Counted from the first letter of the stretch, positions 17,746-26,667 are shown. The stretch: 64,000 nt of DNA from Saccharicrinis carchari (GCF_900182605.1 NZ_FXTB01000005.1:124001-188000), one strand, 5' to 3'. Numbers and translations are program-made. Notes: generated by a model from the letters alone, not told the origin.

Positions 17746-19029
17746 ATGAAAACGAAAGCAGTACGTTTGTACGGAAAAAAAGACCTGAGATTAGAGGAAT
17801 TTAAGCTGCCTCAAATCAAGGACAATGAAATATTGGCCAAGGTGGTGTGTGATAGCCTCTGTATGTCATCTTATAAAGCCGCAAACCAGGGGGCCGATCA
17901 TAAGAGAGTGCCGGATGATGTGGCTGAAAATCCTATTATTATTGGTCATGAGTTTGCCGGTGAGTTGGTAGAAGTGGGTAGTAAATGGGCCGGAGAGTTT
18001 AAAGCCGGCGATAAATTCTCCATTCAGCCGGCAATGAATTATAAAGACGGTCCGGTGGGCGTGCTAAGTGCACCCGGTTACTCGTATAAACATATCGGAG
18101 GCAATGCCACCTATGTTGTTATTCCCAACGAAGTGATGGAGCTGGGTTGTTTATTGCCCTATAAAGGGCAAGGATTTTACCCGGCCTCGCTGTCCGAACC
18201 GTTGTCGTGCGTTATTGGTGCCATACATGCCAATTACCACACAACACCGGGCTCGTACGTTCATAAAATGGATATTGTGGATGGCGGAAAAATGGCCCTT
18301 TTGGCAGGCGTGGGTCCCATGGGGCTGGCAGCCATTAACTACACACTGCACCGTCAGGACCGTAAGCCCTCCTTGTTTGTGGTTACAGATATCGATCAGG
18401 AGCGCCTGGATCGTGCCGCATCGCTTTATACCGTTGATTTTGCCGCAAAGCAGGGAATTGATTTGAGATATGTGAATACGGCGGATATGACCGATCCTGT
18501 TGCGGGATTGAGAGAAATAACGGGCGATGAAGGGTATAACGATGTTTTTGTGTTTGCCCCCGTTGCAGCCGTGGTAGAACAGGCCGATGCCATTCTGGGC
18601 TTTGATGGCTGTCTCAACTTTTTTGCAGGCCCCTCGGAGCCGGACTTTACAGCCAGAATGAATTTTTATAACGTACATTATGCCACTACCCATGTGGTGG
18701 GCACCAGCGGTGGTAACACCGACGATATGAAAGAAGCACTGGAAATTATGTCGAAAGGATTGGATCCGGCAGGATTGATTACCCACATTGGTGGTATGAA
18801 TGCCGTGATTGATGCTACCTTGGACTTGCCCAACCTCCCTGGTGGTAAAAAGCTCATTTATACTCATGTGGAAATGCCCTTGACGCCTATTACAGCATTT
18901 AGAACCATCGGAAAAAATAACCAGGTTTATAATAGGTTGGCCGATATTTGCGATAAGAACAAGGGTTTGTGGAGCATCGAAGCCGAAGAATATTTGCTGG
19001 CAAATGCAAATGCAATGAATTATAAATAG
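17746..19029 (+). CDS. Zinc-type alcohol dehydrogenase, L-sorbose-1-phosphate reductase-like
   Basis: Medium-chain dehydrogenase of 427 residues. Seen: a catalytic-site Cys region CDSLCMSS, the His-Glu pair of IIGHEFAGELVEVG, a Glu in LSEPLSCVIGAIHA, and the Rossmann motif LLAGVGPMGLAA. The four-Cys structural zinc lobe is not evident. Overall it resembles the SorE group, which reduces L-sorbose 1-phosphate to D-glucitol 6-phosphate; this is a by-eye match. In that known pathway a sorbitol-6-phosphate dehydrogenase acts next, and an SDR of that type lies two genes upstream here. With fucose genes nearby, the natural substrate might be a deoxyketose phosphate (inference). Confidence 0.78.
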   Translation: MKTKAVRLYGKKDLRLEEFKLPQIKDNEILAKVVCDSLCMSSYKAANQGADHKRVPDDVAENPIIIGHEFAGELVEVGSKWAGEFKAGDKFSIQPAMNYKDGPVGVLSAPGYSYKHIGGNATYVVIPNEVMELGCLLPYKGQGFYPASLSEPLSCVIGAIHANYHTTPGSYVHKMDIVDGGKMALLAGVGPMGLAAINYTLHRQDRKPSLFVVTDIDQERLDRAASLYTVDFAAKQGIDLRYVNTADMTDPVAGLREITGDEGYNDVFVFAPVAAVVEQADAILGFDGCLNFFAGPSEPDFTARMNFYNVHYATTHVVGTSGGNTDDMKEALEIMSKGLDPAGLITHIGGMNAVIDATLDLPNLPGGKKLIYTHVEMPLTPITAFRTIGKNNQVYNRLADICDKNKGLWSIEAEEYLLANANAMNYK

Positions 19030-19282
19030 TGGATAAATAAAATAAGAAGTATTCCTTGGAAGCCGGGGAAAATTTCTTTTAAAGCCACTACCCACCTGTT
19101 TTCTTTGTTACGCCCGCTAACTGCCTCAAAGGTAAACAAACATACCCCTGTGATGTGCCTTTATGGAGTTAGGGGGGTAATAAAGGAGATGAGTAAAGTT
19201 GCAATAGATTGACCAAAAACCGCTCTGTAAGATTTTTCTGCGGGTGCAGCGCTGCATAGGCGGGTTAAGAATGGTTAACTTT

Positions 19283-19314
19283 GTTGCTACTCAAATTTAG
19301 TATTTATACTTTTG
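19283..19314 (+). promoter_or_regulatory. Promoter of the fructose-6-phosphate aldolase gene
   Basis: GTTG at 19283-19286, 20 bases, then TACTTTTG at 19307-19314, an exact TAnnTTTG match. It lies in the 369-base gap 19030-19398, which otherwise holds no gene. This indicates that the aldolase gene has its own promoter and is not simply the last gene of the preceding series. Confidence 0.6.
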
Positions 19315-19328
19315 CCATTCCTCTGTAA

Positions 19329-19346
19329 TACAAAATATATTTTGTA
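19329..19346. promoter_or_regulatory. Perfect 18-base palindrome, candidate operator
   Basis: TACAAAATATATTTTGTA is fully self-complementary and lies just downstream of the predicted transcription start of the aldolase gene. A smaller hairpin ATCACT-TTT-AGTGAT follows within 30 bases. The position suits a repressor site; the regulator is unknown. Confidence 0.5.
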
Positions 19347-19398
19347 CAGAACTAAAAATCACTTTTAGTGATACATTTTTCATCTTAATCACATTCCT

Positions 19399-20064
19399 AT
19401 GATTTATTTAGCGGATACCGCGAATATCGAAGAACTCAAAAAGTTATTTTATTATTTTCCTCTCGAAGGAATTACTACTAACCCAACCATCATCGCAGCC
19501 GAAAACAAGCCCATGTCTGAAATATTGCCTCAACTGGTTGAACTGGTTGGTGATAAAATGTTGCATGTGCAAATGATAAGCAGTAAAGCTGTGGATATGC
19601 TGCGCGAAGCAAAAGCGTATAAAAAGAAATATGGATTAGGCGATAATTTCTTTGCTAAAATTCCGGTTACCGAAGAGGGATTTAAGGCCATTAGAATGAT
19701 TAAAGACAGTGGCATAAATGTAACCGCTACTGCAATATTTACCCAACAACAGGCCTTGGTAGCGGCACGTGCCGGAGCAGATTGGGTAGCGCCTTACGTA
19801 AACCGACTGGATAATATCTCGTCGCACGGGATAGAAGTGGTAGGCTATATTGCACAAAGCATAAAGCAGTACGGACTCAATTCAAAAGTGTTGGCCGCCA
19901 GTTTTAAAACCGTTGACCAGGTGCACCGGGTGAGTCTTGTGGGAAGTCATTCCGCTACAGTTAGCTACGAAATTCTCGAACGTTTAAGAAGTCACCCAAT
20001 GACCGACACGAGTGTGGAGGCATTTGAGAAGGATGCAGAGGGATTGTATGATATAGAGTTTTGA
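19399..20064 (+). CDS. fsa: Fructose-6-phosphate aldolase (transaldolase-like, FSA/TalC)
   Basis: Class I aldolase of the small transaldolase family, 221 residues, about the length of E. coli FsaA. The expected residues line up by eye: Asp of YLADTAN, the Asn of TTNPTII, Gln of HVQMIS, the Schiff-base Lys in AKIPVTEEG, the Thr of TATAIF, and Tyr of APYVNR. Members either cleave fructose 6-phosphate to dihydroxyacetone and glyceraldehyde 3-phosphate or work as transaldolases; FSA also accepts hydroxyacetone and glycolaldehyde as donors (known). It is followed by a strong terminator and tRNA-Ala. It keeps the residues that the CBS-fused relative at 50502-51524 has lost. Confidence 0.9.
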   Translation: MIYLADTANIEELKKLFYYFPLEGITTNPTIIAAENKPMSEILPQLVELVGDKMLHVQMISSKAVDMLREAKAYKKKYGLGDNFFAKIPVTEEGFKAIRMIKDSGINVTATAIFTQQQALVAARAGADWVAPYVNRLDNISSHGIEVVGYIAQSIKQYGLNSKVLAASFKTVDQVHRVSLVGSHSATVSYEILERLRSHPMTDTSVEAFEKDAEGLYDIEF

Positions 20065-20101
20065 TCCGTTTTGATCCTTGCAGGATTCGCAAGTAGCTAA
20101 T

Positions 20102-20140
20102 AAAAAAAGCCTTACAACTACAAAGTGTAAGGCTTTTTTT
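20102..20140. terminator. Bidirectional intrinsic terminator
   Basis: A 15-pair stem (A-tract plus GCCTTACA pairing with TGTAAGGC plus T-tract) around a nine-base loop. It can terminate both the aldolase gene on the plus strand and tRNA-Ala on the minus strand. Confidence 0.85.
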
Positions 20141-20147
20141 ATTAATG

Positions 20148-20221
20148 TGGAGAATACCAGAGTCGAACTGGTGACCTCTTGACTGCCAGTCAAGCGCTCT
20201 AGCCAACTGAGCTAATCCCCC
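20148..20221 (-). tRNA. tRNA-Ala (anticodon GGC)
   Basis: Seventy-four bases fold as a cloverleaf: acceptor GGGGGAT with ATTCTCC, D arm starting TTAGCTCAG, anticodon stem CTTGA/TCAAG around loop CTGGCAG giving anticodon GGC, and T arm CCAG-TTCGACT-CTGG. The CCA end is not encoded. It is followed on its own strand by the shared terminator at 20102-20140. Confidence 0.93.
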
Positions 20222-20482
20222 ATAATTTGAATGCGCTAACCGAGAATAACTACGTTGCCAGTCCCGATCTTTATAGGGAAATCAATTCCCATTTTTTTAA
20301 AGCGATGCAAATATAGCGCTTTTAATATTCAATCCTAATAGAACCTCAATTTTTTTCGATAAAAAATACATTCCGGTGAAAAATCAAGCAATTGATGGGG
20401 TATGCTTTTTCTCCTAAAAATAGCGCAATAAATAATTTCGGTTAAAGTATGTTAATACTATATGACTAATTAGTTCAAATAG

Positions 20483-20518
20483 TATATTTGCAAAATAATG
20501 AGTGAATGCTCATTCATT
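20483..20518 (+). promoter_or_regulatory. Promoter -7 box and TetR-type operator before the exporter operon
   Basis: TATATTTG at 20483-20490 matches TAnnTTTG; no good -33 box is seen. Directly after it, 20497-20518 is an inverted repeat, AATGAGTGA and TCATTCATT around ATGC (one mismatch per arm). It covers the expected transcription start, the usual place for a TetR repressor to act. The remaining gap from tRNA-Ala (20222) to here shows nothing else. Confidence 0.6.
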
Positions 20519-20551
20519 ATTGATTTGTTGCGGTAAATACGTATTAAAATT

Positions 20552-21145
20552 ATGGCAAAAGTTGTTGACGAAAGTAAGCTGTTGAGAATAAAGGAGGCAA
20601 GCATTGAGTTGGTTGTACAAAAGGGCTATGGCGGTGCATCCATTTCGGCCATTGCCCACCAGGCTGGCGTGGCAGTTGGATATCTTTATCGGTTTTATGA
20701 CAGCAAGTACGCTTTGGTGAGTGATTTGCTCGATGATAAAATTAAAAATATTGCCGGACAGTTAGAAGCTATGATGCCGAAATGCAGTACTATTCTGCAG
20801 CTGATTACCTTACTGGTGAATTACTTTTTTGAACTGGCTTTACATCAGCCGCATCACATGCGGTTTATTTATACTTTAATCAATGATTATCGGTTTTCTA
20901 TTTCCATTGATCAGCATCAACGTATCCATAGCCTTTGCCGTCAACTTTTACATATAGGTAAGGAAACCCGTGAAATTGCTCCGACATATACAGAGGAGGA
21001 GATTTATTTGATGACGGTGATTTATCCCGTTCAATTTATCAATGTGCGTTTCAAAGCATTGTTTTGTACGCAAGTATTATCCGAGACTGATAAGGAAAGG
21101 GTGGTGAGTTTATGCATGGGTGCTTTGAAGGGGGCAAGCCTTTAG
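20552..21145 (+). CDS. TetR-family transcriptional regulator
   Basis: A 197-residue repressor. The N-terminal helix-turn-helix spans about residues 10-55 (KGYGGASISAIAHQAGVAVGYLY ... KYALVSDLL region); the rest is the helical ligand domain with no recognised signature. It is first in the series TetR, TolC, HlyD, permease, permease. The inverted repeat at 20497-20518 just before it is its probable own operator, so it likely represses itself and perhaps the exporter. The ligand is probably a toxic compound or drug handled by the pump (inference). Confidence 0.87.
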   Translation: MAKVVDESKLLRIKEASIELVVQKGYGGASISAIAHQAGVAVGYLYRFYDSKYALVSDLLDDKIKNIAGQLEAMMPKCSTILQLITLLVNYFFELALHQPHHMRFIYTLINDYRFSISIDQHQRIHSLCRQLLHIGKETREIAPTYTEEEIYLMTVIYPVQFINVRFKALFCTQVLSETDKERVVSLCMGALKGASL

Positions 21146-21343
21146 CATACATTGCTTTTAAATGGACAGGTGATTATTAAGTTGTTAATAAAAACGGATA
21201 AATGATAAAGCACAGTATGAGGGCGACTTCTTAAAATGGAAAATAGATTAAATGGTGAAATAGTTGATTGTAAAGGCGACTTATGTATGCGGCAGCAGAC
21301 AGGTATTTGACAAATAGGATTAATTAAAATAGCGTATATAAAT

Positions 21344-22837
21344 ATGAGCAGAGGACTTTTATTAGCAGTACTTTTTTTATGCGGAATCATACTTAGAGCA
21401 CAAGATGAAGTTGTACGTATAACTTTTGATGCAGCTTTGGAAGCCACTTTAAATAACAATGAAGTGCTTCAGCAGGCCGTTTGGCAAAAACGACAGGCAG
21501 AATCGGAATGGAAAGCAGTACGAAGCTTACGGTTGCCGCAATTGACTCTTAGCCTAAACTACGTCAAGTTATCTGATGATATTACCATCGACATGCATGG
21601 GGTTAGGGATGCCATTACGCCCTTGTATGGAGCCATGTCGCAATACGGCGTGTTTAGCGGCGTCCCCAATCCGGACCCTGCTACATCGGGTGCCATGCCC
21701 GTGCTACCCGATAATGTTTCTACCCAAATTGTGCGGCAACAATTGGCCGACGGATTGGTAAAAGTAGAAAATGCAGAATGGGACAAGTTGATTCAGAAAT
21801 CGCAATTTGGAATGATGAGTGCCGGTGTTACCTGGCCACTTTTTACCGGTGGAAAAATCAAGGCAGCCAATGCAGCCGCAAAGATTAAAATAAATGAGGC
21901 TGCCGAGGTGGAACGTCAAAAAACAGGTGAGTTAATGTCCGAACTTGTGGAGCGCTACTTTGGCCTCGCGTTGGCGTTGGAGGCAGAGCAGGTTCGTAGC
22001 GAAGTTTTATCCGCCATGGAAGCACATCTATCCGATGCTGAAAAACTGTATAAAGAAGGTATGCTGCCCAAAGCAGAGTTCTTGCACGCCCAGGTTTATC
22101 ATGCGCAGGCCGACCGTGAATATAAAAAGTCTGTGCGTGACAGGCGCGTTATTAATGAAGCCCTGGCCAACAGCATGGCCCAAAGTCCCGAACTAAGCTA
22201 TCAACCCCTTACCTCCTTGTTTTATAACCACAGCATTGAGTCGGCCACGTTTTTTAAGTTGCAGGCGCAGGCCTCGAATCCTTTGTTGCAGCAAGTTGCT
22301 GCCAAGAAGAATCTGGCCCATCAGGCAACGCGTGCCGAACGTTCCGGAATGCTGCCCACCGTGGCGGCGTTTGGTAGCTACAATATAGCCAATGTAGATT
22401 TGTCGCCCAATATATCCGATTACATGGCGGGTATTACCCTCAGCTGGAAAATATTTGGCGGCACATCGGCCCGTCACAAGTACCAGTCGGCCCGTTTTGT
22501 AGAAGAGCAGGTAGGGCAGGTACGATCCAAAGCGGTGCGCGATTTGGGTATGGGCATAGAAAAGTACCATCAGGAGATTCAGATGATTTTAGAGCAGCTG
22601 CATGAGCTGGTCACAGCGGAAGCTTTTGCCGATGAATATTACCGGGTGCGTAAAAAGGCTTTCAACGAAGGTATGGCCACCAGTACGGAAGTGACGGATG
22701 CCTCACTGGCAGCAGCTAAAGTGCGCATCGAAAAGCTGGAAGCCATGTATCAGTACGATGTGGCTCTGGCACGTTTGCTTGAGCTGGCCGGCATACCGGA
22801 ATATTTTCCCAATTATCTGGCTAAAAATGGACAGTAG
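21344..22837 (+). CDS. TolC-family outer membrane efflux protein
   Basis: Outer-membrane channel of a tripartite exporter, 497 residues. It has an N-terminal signal peptide (LLLAVLFLCGIILRAQ, cleavage near residue 20) and the long coiled-coil repeats of the TolC family, with two similar halves (LEATLNNNEVLQQAVWQKRQ at the start of the first). The C-terminal half ends with a KAFNEGMATSTEVTDA block, typical of the family. Downstream genes supply the periplasmic adaptor and two membrane permeases. Confidence 0.9.
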   Translation: MSRGLLLAVLFLCGIILRAQDEVVRITFDAALEATLNNNEVLQQAVWQKRQAESEWKAVRSLRLPQLTLSLNYVKLSDDITIDMHGVRDAITPLYGAMSQYGVFSGVPNPDPATSGAMPVLPDNVSTQIVRQQLADGLVKVENAEWDKLIQKSQFGMMSAGVTWPLFTGGKIKAANAAAKIKINEAAEVERQKTGELMSELVERYFGLALALEAEQVRSEVLSAMEAHLSDAEKLYKEGMLPKAEFLHAQVYHAQADREYKKSVRDRRVINEALANSMAQSPELSYQPLTSLFYNHSIESATFFKLQAQASNPLLQQVAAKKNLAHQATRAERSGMLPTVAAFGSYNIANVDLSPNISDYMAGITLSWKIFGGTSARHKYQSARFVEEQVGQVRSKAVRDLGMGIEKYHQEIQMILEQLHELVTAEAFADEYYRVRKKAFNEGMATSTEVTDASLAAAKVRIEKLEAMYQYDVALARLLELAGIPEYFPNYLAKNGQ

Positions 22838-22892
22838 ATTATAAATAGTTTATTCAAAAGCATTACAAGTTGATGTGATAAAATAGAAACAC

Positions 22893-23894
22893 ATGAAGAA
22901 GAATAAAAATCTAATAGTTGGGGTCATTGTGAGTGGCTTGTTGATATTTCTGATTTATACTACCTGGCTGCTGGCACGGCCGGTTCCTCTTGAGGTGCAA
23001 GGGCAGGTTGAAGCCCGGCAGGTTAAGGTTTCCTCAAAAGTAACGGGGCGTATAGACACCTTGGCCGTATATAGGGGTATGCAGGTGAATAAGGGCGACT
23101 TTTTATTTGCCATTGAGAGTCCCGAAGTTGAAGCCAGGTTAGGACAGGCAGAGGCTGCTCGTATGGCCGCTGAAGCACAGCAGTTTAAGGCTATGGCAGG
23201 CGCCCGGAAAGAAGATGTTCAGGCAGCCTACAATACCTATATGAAAGCGGCAGCAGCATTAGAATTTGCCGAAAAGAGTCATCAGCGTATCGAAAACTTG
23301 TACCAGAGCGGAGTGGTTGCTGCCCATAAGCGGGATGAAATGGAGATGCAGCTGTCTATTGCACGGGAAACAGCAGCAGCTGCCAGGGCTATCTGGAATA
23401 AAGCCAAAGGTGGTGCCAGAAGTGAAGATAAGGATGCCGCTTTGGCATTAGTGAAAAAAGCGGATGCCGTAATTGCCGAGGTGAATGCCTTTGTGAATGA
23501 AACGCGTGCTTATGCTTCCATTTCGGGCGAAGTAGCTAATGTGATGTCGGAGCAAGGCGAGCTGACGCCTGCTGGTTTCCCGGTGGTTACGCTGGTCGAT
23601 TTGGATGATGTTTGGGTAGTGTTCCATCTGCGCGAAGACTTGCTGGCAGCTATTCGTAAAGGTGACCATTTGACGGCCCGCTTCCCTGCTTTAGGCATGA
23701 AGCGTGTAGAGCTTGAGGTGACATACATCCATGCTTTGGGCGATTTTGCCACCTGGAATGCAACCAAAACATCAGGTGATTTTGATATGAAGACTTTTGA
23801 AGTGCATGCCCGTCCCCTAAAGCCTGCAGAGGGATTACGATCGGGTATGAGTGCATTGGTTGACTGGGATAAGGTAGTTGCGACTACAAAATAA
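22893..23894 (+). CDS. HlyD-type periplasmic adaptor (membrane fusion protein)
   Basis: Links the inner-membrane permeases to the TolC channel. The 333-residue protein has one N-terminal membrane anchor (about residues 7-28), a split biotinyl-lipoyl-like domain (VKVSSKVTGRIDTLAVYRGMQV first half, ASISGEVANVMSEQGELT second half), a central alpha hairpin rich in Ala, Glu and Arg, and a beta-barrel end. It starts 55 bases after the TolC gene and ends 12 bases before the first permease gene. Confidence 0.9.
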   Translation: MKKNKNLIVGVIVSGLLIFLIYTTWLLARPVPLEVQGQVEARQVKVSSKVTGRIDTLAVYRGMQVNKGDFLFAIESPEVEARLGQAEAARMAAEAQQFKAMAGARKEDVQAAYNTYMKAAAALEFAEKSHQRIENLYQSGVVAAHKRDEMEMQLSIARETAAAARAIWNKAKGGARSEDKDAALALVKKADAVIAEVNAFVNETRAYASISGEVANVMSEQGELTPAGFPVVTLVDLDDVWVVFHLREDLLAAIRKGDHLTARFPALGMKRVELEVTYIHALGDFATWNATKTSGDFDMKTFEVHARPLKPAEGLRSGMSALVDWDKVVATTK

Positions 23895-23906
23895 GCCTGT
23901 TGGTAT

Positions 23907-25103
23907 ATGTCAAATTCTAAATTAAAAAACCTAAATAATAATGGTTTTATGCGGGTTTTAATCCGTGAAATCGGTAGGATAACAGGCAGTAAGGCCAGTA
24001 TATTTCTCACGCTGATAGGGCCCATGCTATCGTTTTTATTACTGATAAATGTTTTTTATGCCGGTGTGCCAAATGATTTGCATATAGCAGTGGTTGATAA
24101 AGATTTTAGCACTATGTCGCGGCAGCTTACCCGCATGGTGGATGCCACCCGTATGGCTCATGTGGCGGATCGCCTGACTTCTTTGGAAGAGGGAAAAGAA
24201 GCCGTGCTGAGTGGTCGTGCCGAAGCAATAATATATATCCCTTCTGAATTTGAAAAGTCGGTTCTTAAAGGGGAGGGGGCAGCTGTGCAACTGTACATCA
24301 ACAATACCAATGTTTTAGTGGGCGGACTACTGAAAAGCGCGATCTACAGGGTGCTGACTACTTACTCAACGGGAGTTAAGTTGCAGGTAGCCATGAAACA
24401 AGGCCTGCCTCTTGAGCAAGCAATGGGGCAAGTGCATGCGGTAAATATGGATAGCCATGTATTGTTTAATCCTTATACCAATTATTCTTATTTTTTGGTA
24501 ACAGCACTGATGCCTATGTTGGTTGTTTTATTCACGCTTTTGGGTGCTATTTACGCCATTGGTATTGAAATCCGTAAAGGTACTTCGCCTCAGTGGTTAA
24601 AGTTGGCGGATCATAGTATTATGGTGGCTTTGGCTGCTAAACTTCTGCCCTATATCTTTTTTATGCTGATAAATGTGGCCGGGATGCACTTTATAATGAC
24701 GCAGCACCTTGGGTTTCCCTTACGGGGCTATTGGGGGGCGATTATGTTGTCGCAATTTCTGATGATTCTGGCTTATCAAATGGTGGCGGTTATGTTATTG
24801 GCATTAACGGCCAATACCCGCCTGTCGCTCTCGCTGGGCAGTGCGTATTCTATGATGGCTCTGACCTTTTCGGGCTTGGCATATCCTGTTTTCGGCATGC
24901 CTTTATTCGCCCGAATACTGGCTCATCTTTTTCCCTTTTACCATTGGATGGAGGTGTTTATGGGTCAGGGTATGCGGGGTGAGCCCTTGGAGCAAACCAT
25001 TTGGCCAATGGCTTCTTTGCTGCTCTTTGTGCTGGCTGGATTATTCTTTATTCCGCGCTTAAAGGGGGTTCTTTCTGATGCGCGCTTTCAACACCGCTAT
25101 TAA
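23907..25103 (+). CDS. ABC-2 type transporter permease (first)
   Basis: A 398-residue inner-membrane protein of the YhhJ/YbhR type: one N-terminal membrane helix (about 23-45), a periplasmic domain of about 150 residues, then five or six helices, with an NYSYFLVTALMPML segment opening the membrane half. It is 12 bases downstream of the adaptor. The neighbouring gene encodes a second permease of exactly the same length, so the two probably pair. Neither this gene nor its neighbours encodes a nucleotide-binding domain. Confidence 0.85.
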   Translation: MSNSKLKNLNNNGFMRVLIREIGRITGSKASIFLTLIGPMLSFLLLINVFYAGVPNDLHIAVVDKDFSTMSRQLTRMVDATRMAHVADRLTSLEEGKEAVLSGRAEAIIYIPSEFEKSVLKGEGAAVQLYINNTNVLVGGLLKSAIYRVLTTYSTGVKLQVAMKQGLPLEQAMGQVHAVNMDSHVLFNPYTNYSYFLVTALMPMLVVLFTLLGAIYAIGIEIRKGTSPQWLKLADHSIMVALAAKLLPYIFFMLINVAGMHFIMTQHLGFPLRGYWGAIMLSQFLMILAYQMVAVMLLALTANTRLSLSLGSAYSMMALTFSGLAYPVFGMPLFARILAHLFPFYHWMEVFMGQGMRGEPLEQTIWPMASLLLFVLAGLFFIPRLKGVLSDARFQHRY

Positions 25104-25107
25104 CTTT

Positions 25108-25124
25108 CTGCCGATTAGCGGCAG
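25108..25124. repeat. Small hairpin between the two permease genes
   Basis: CTGCCG and CGGCAG pair around ATTAG. It is one of several short GC-rich hairpins between genes in this window. It lacks a T-tract and lies within an operon, so it is unlikely to terminate. Confidence 0.4.
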
Positions 25125-25133
25125 GCAATTAAA

Positions 25134-26330
25134 TTGTATGCAATGTTCAAACATATAACCACCGGTTTAAGATTAAGTTCCCGGTTTTTTAAGGAGGAAC
25201 TACTGGCCATTTTTAAAGATACGGGTGCCCTGTTAATACTTATTCTGGCACTGATTATTTACCCGGTTATTTATGGCATTGCCTATAAAAATGAGGTCTT
25301 GCGCAACATATCCGTGGCTATGGTCGATTTGGATGAAACAGCTTCCAGTCGCCTATTGACACGCATGGTACATGCCACCGAAGAATTAAATGTTACGCAT
25401 AAGGTGGGTTCGCTATCAGAGGCCGAACAACTTTTCTTTGAAGACGAAGTGGGGGGTGTTATTATGATTCCGGCCGGCTTTGAGAAGAAGGTGATGAGAG
25501 GACAGCAGGCCTCAGTGAGTATTTATAGCGATGCGGGCTATTTCCTGGTCTATAAACAAACGCTAACAGGAGCCATGCAGTCTGTCGGCACTTTTTCGGG
25601 TGGTGTAGAGGTGCGCCGCCTGATGGCACAAGGCGCAACAGCGGAGCAGGCACTTAAACGGCGTGATCCGGTAGCGCTGAATACTGTGATGTTGTTTAAT
25701 CCAGCTGGCGGGTATAACAGTTTTGTGATTCCGGGATTAATAATAGTAATACTACAACAGACGCTCCTGATTGGAATTGGTTTGTTGGGTGGCACGGATA
25801 AAGAACGTGGCCGTTTTAGGTTTGCGGTGCCCCAGGCATTGAATAGAGGCGGCGTTATTCCTGTAGTCCTTGGTAAGGCCGGAGCTTATTTTGTGATTTA
25901 CCTGATCAACATTATTATAACGCAATTGTGGGTTTACCACTGGTTTAACTTGCCCAACAAAGCAGCATTATTGCCGGCTCTCGCATTGATCATTCCTTTT
26001 CTGCTGGCCGTGATTTTTCTGGGTATGGCATTATCAACATTCTTTTCGCGGCGCGAGCATTCCATTTTGTTTGTCGTTTTCCTTTCGCCCATCGTATTGT
26101 TTTTGTCCGGTCTGTCTTGGCCGGTCGCAGCCATTCCACAATGGCTGTACGGAGCCGCACATCTTTTCCCATCTACCACTATGGTTCCGGCATGGTTAAG
26201 GGTGCGTACCATGGGTGCCGAATTACATCATGTTGGCGACGCTTTTTACTTCCTGGGCGCGCAGGCCTTGATTTACTTTATGCTGGCGGTGGCACTTTAT
26301 TATTGGGCAGGAAGGCGAAGCGAAGTGTAG
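25134..26330 (+). CDS. ABC-2 type transporter permease (second)
   Basis: A 398-residue paralogue of the preceding gene with the same plan: N-terminal helix (LLILILALIIYPVIYGIAY), a periplasmic region with AMVDLDETASSRLLTRMV, and a C-terminal membrane half that opens with NSFVIPGLIIVILQQTLL. It ends the TetR-TolC-HlyD-permease-permease series. The pair presumably forms the inner-membrane part of the pump; energy would have to come from an ATPase encoded elsewhere or from another mechanism. Confidence 0.85.
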   Translation: MYAMFKHITTGLRLSSRFFKEELLAIFKDTGALLILILALIIYPVIYGIAYKNEVLRNISVAMVDLDETASSRLLTRMVHATEELNVTHKVGSLSEAEQLFFEDEVGGVIMIPAGFEKKVMRGQQASVSIYSDAGYFLVYKQTLTGAMQSVGTFSGGVEVRRLMAQGATAEQALKRRDPVALNTVMLFNPAGGYNSFVIPGLIIVILQQTLLIGIGLLGGTDKERGRFRFAVPQALNRGGVIPVVLGKAGAYFVIYLINIIITQLWVYHWFNLPNKAALLPALALIIPFLLAVIFLGMALSTFFSRREHSILFVVFLSPIVLFLSGLSWPVAAIPQWLYGAAHLFPSTTMVPAWLRVRTMGAELHHVGDAFYFLGAQALIYFMLAVALYYWAGRRSEV

Positions 26331-26667
26331 GTGGTGTATGATGTAAATTACAATTTACAACACCGTTATACACCAGGCCATGCCGTATAAAGCAACATCG
26401 ATAAATGCACGGAGTGGTTTACTGGCCTATATTGCTGTTGGTGTGCGAGTTAGGTAAAGGTGTTTAAGGCAAAATGCCTTGTGCACTTCTGTACTTGAAA
26501 GAAGCGGAACTACATATAAACTCTCAGAATCAGGAATAAAGCTGGGCTTAACCCACGATGTCTCAACTTTATTTTTAAAATAAATGAGTTTAATAGCTTT
26601 GGTTTTATAATAAAGTTCTATTTTTATGCACTCAAAAAAATAACCTTGGCATTAAAAATTGAAAATA
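26331..26667. other. Intergenic region with two small hairpins
   Basis: No gene is supported here. TGTAAATT-AC-AATTTACA at 26342-26359 is a perfect palindrome just after the exporter operon. AAGGCA-AAA-TGCCTT at 26466-26480 forms a six-pair hairpin. Neither carries a T-tract. The right end leads into the tonB promoter. Confidence 0.45.

Noticed and set aside
18151-19095. 314-codon minus-strand frame over the SorE-like gene
   Set aside because: It is antisense to a well-conserved dehydrogenase, rich in His, Gly and Ile without domain pattern, and has no promoter.
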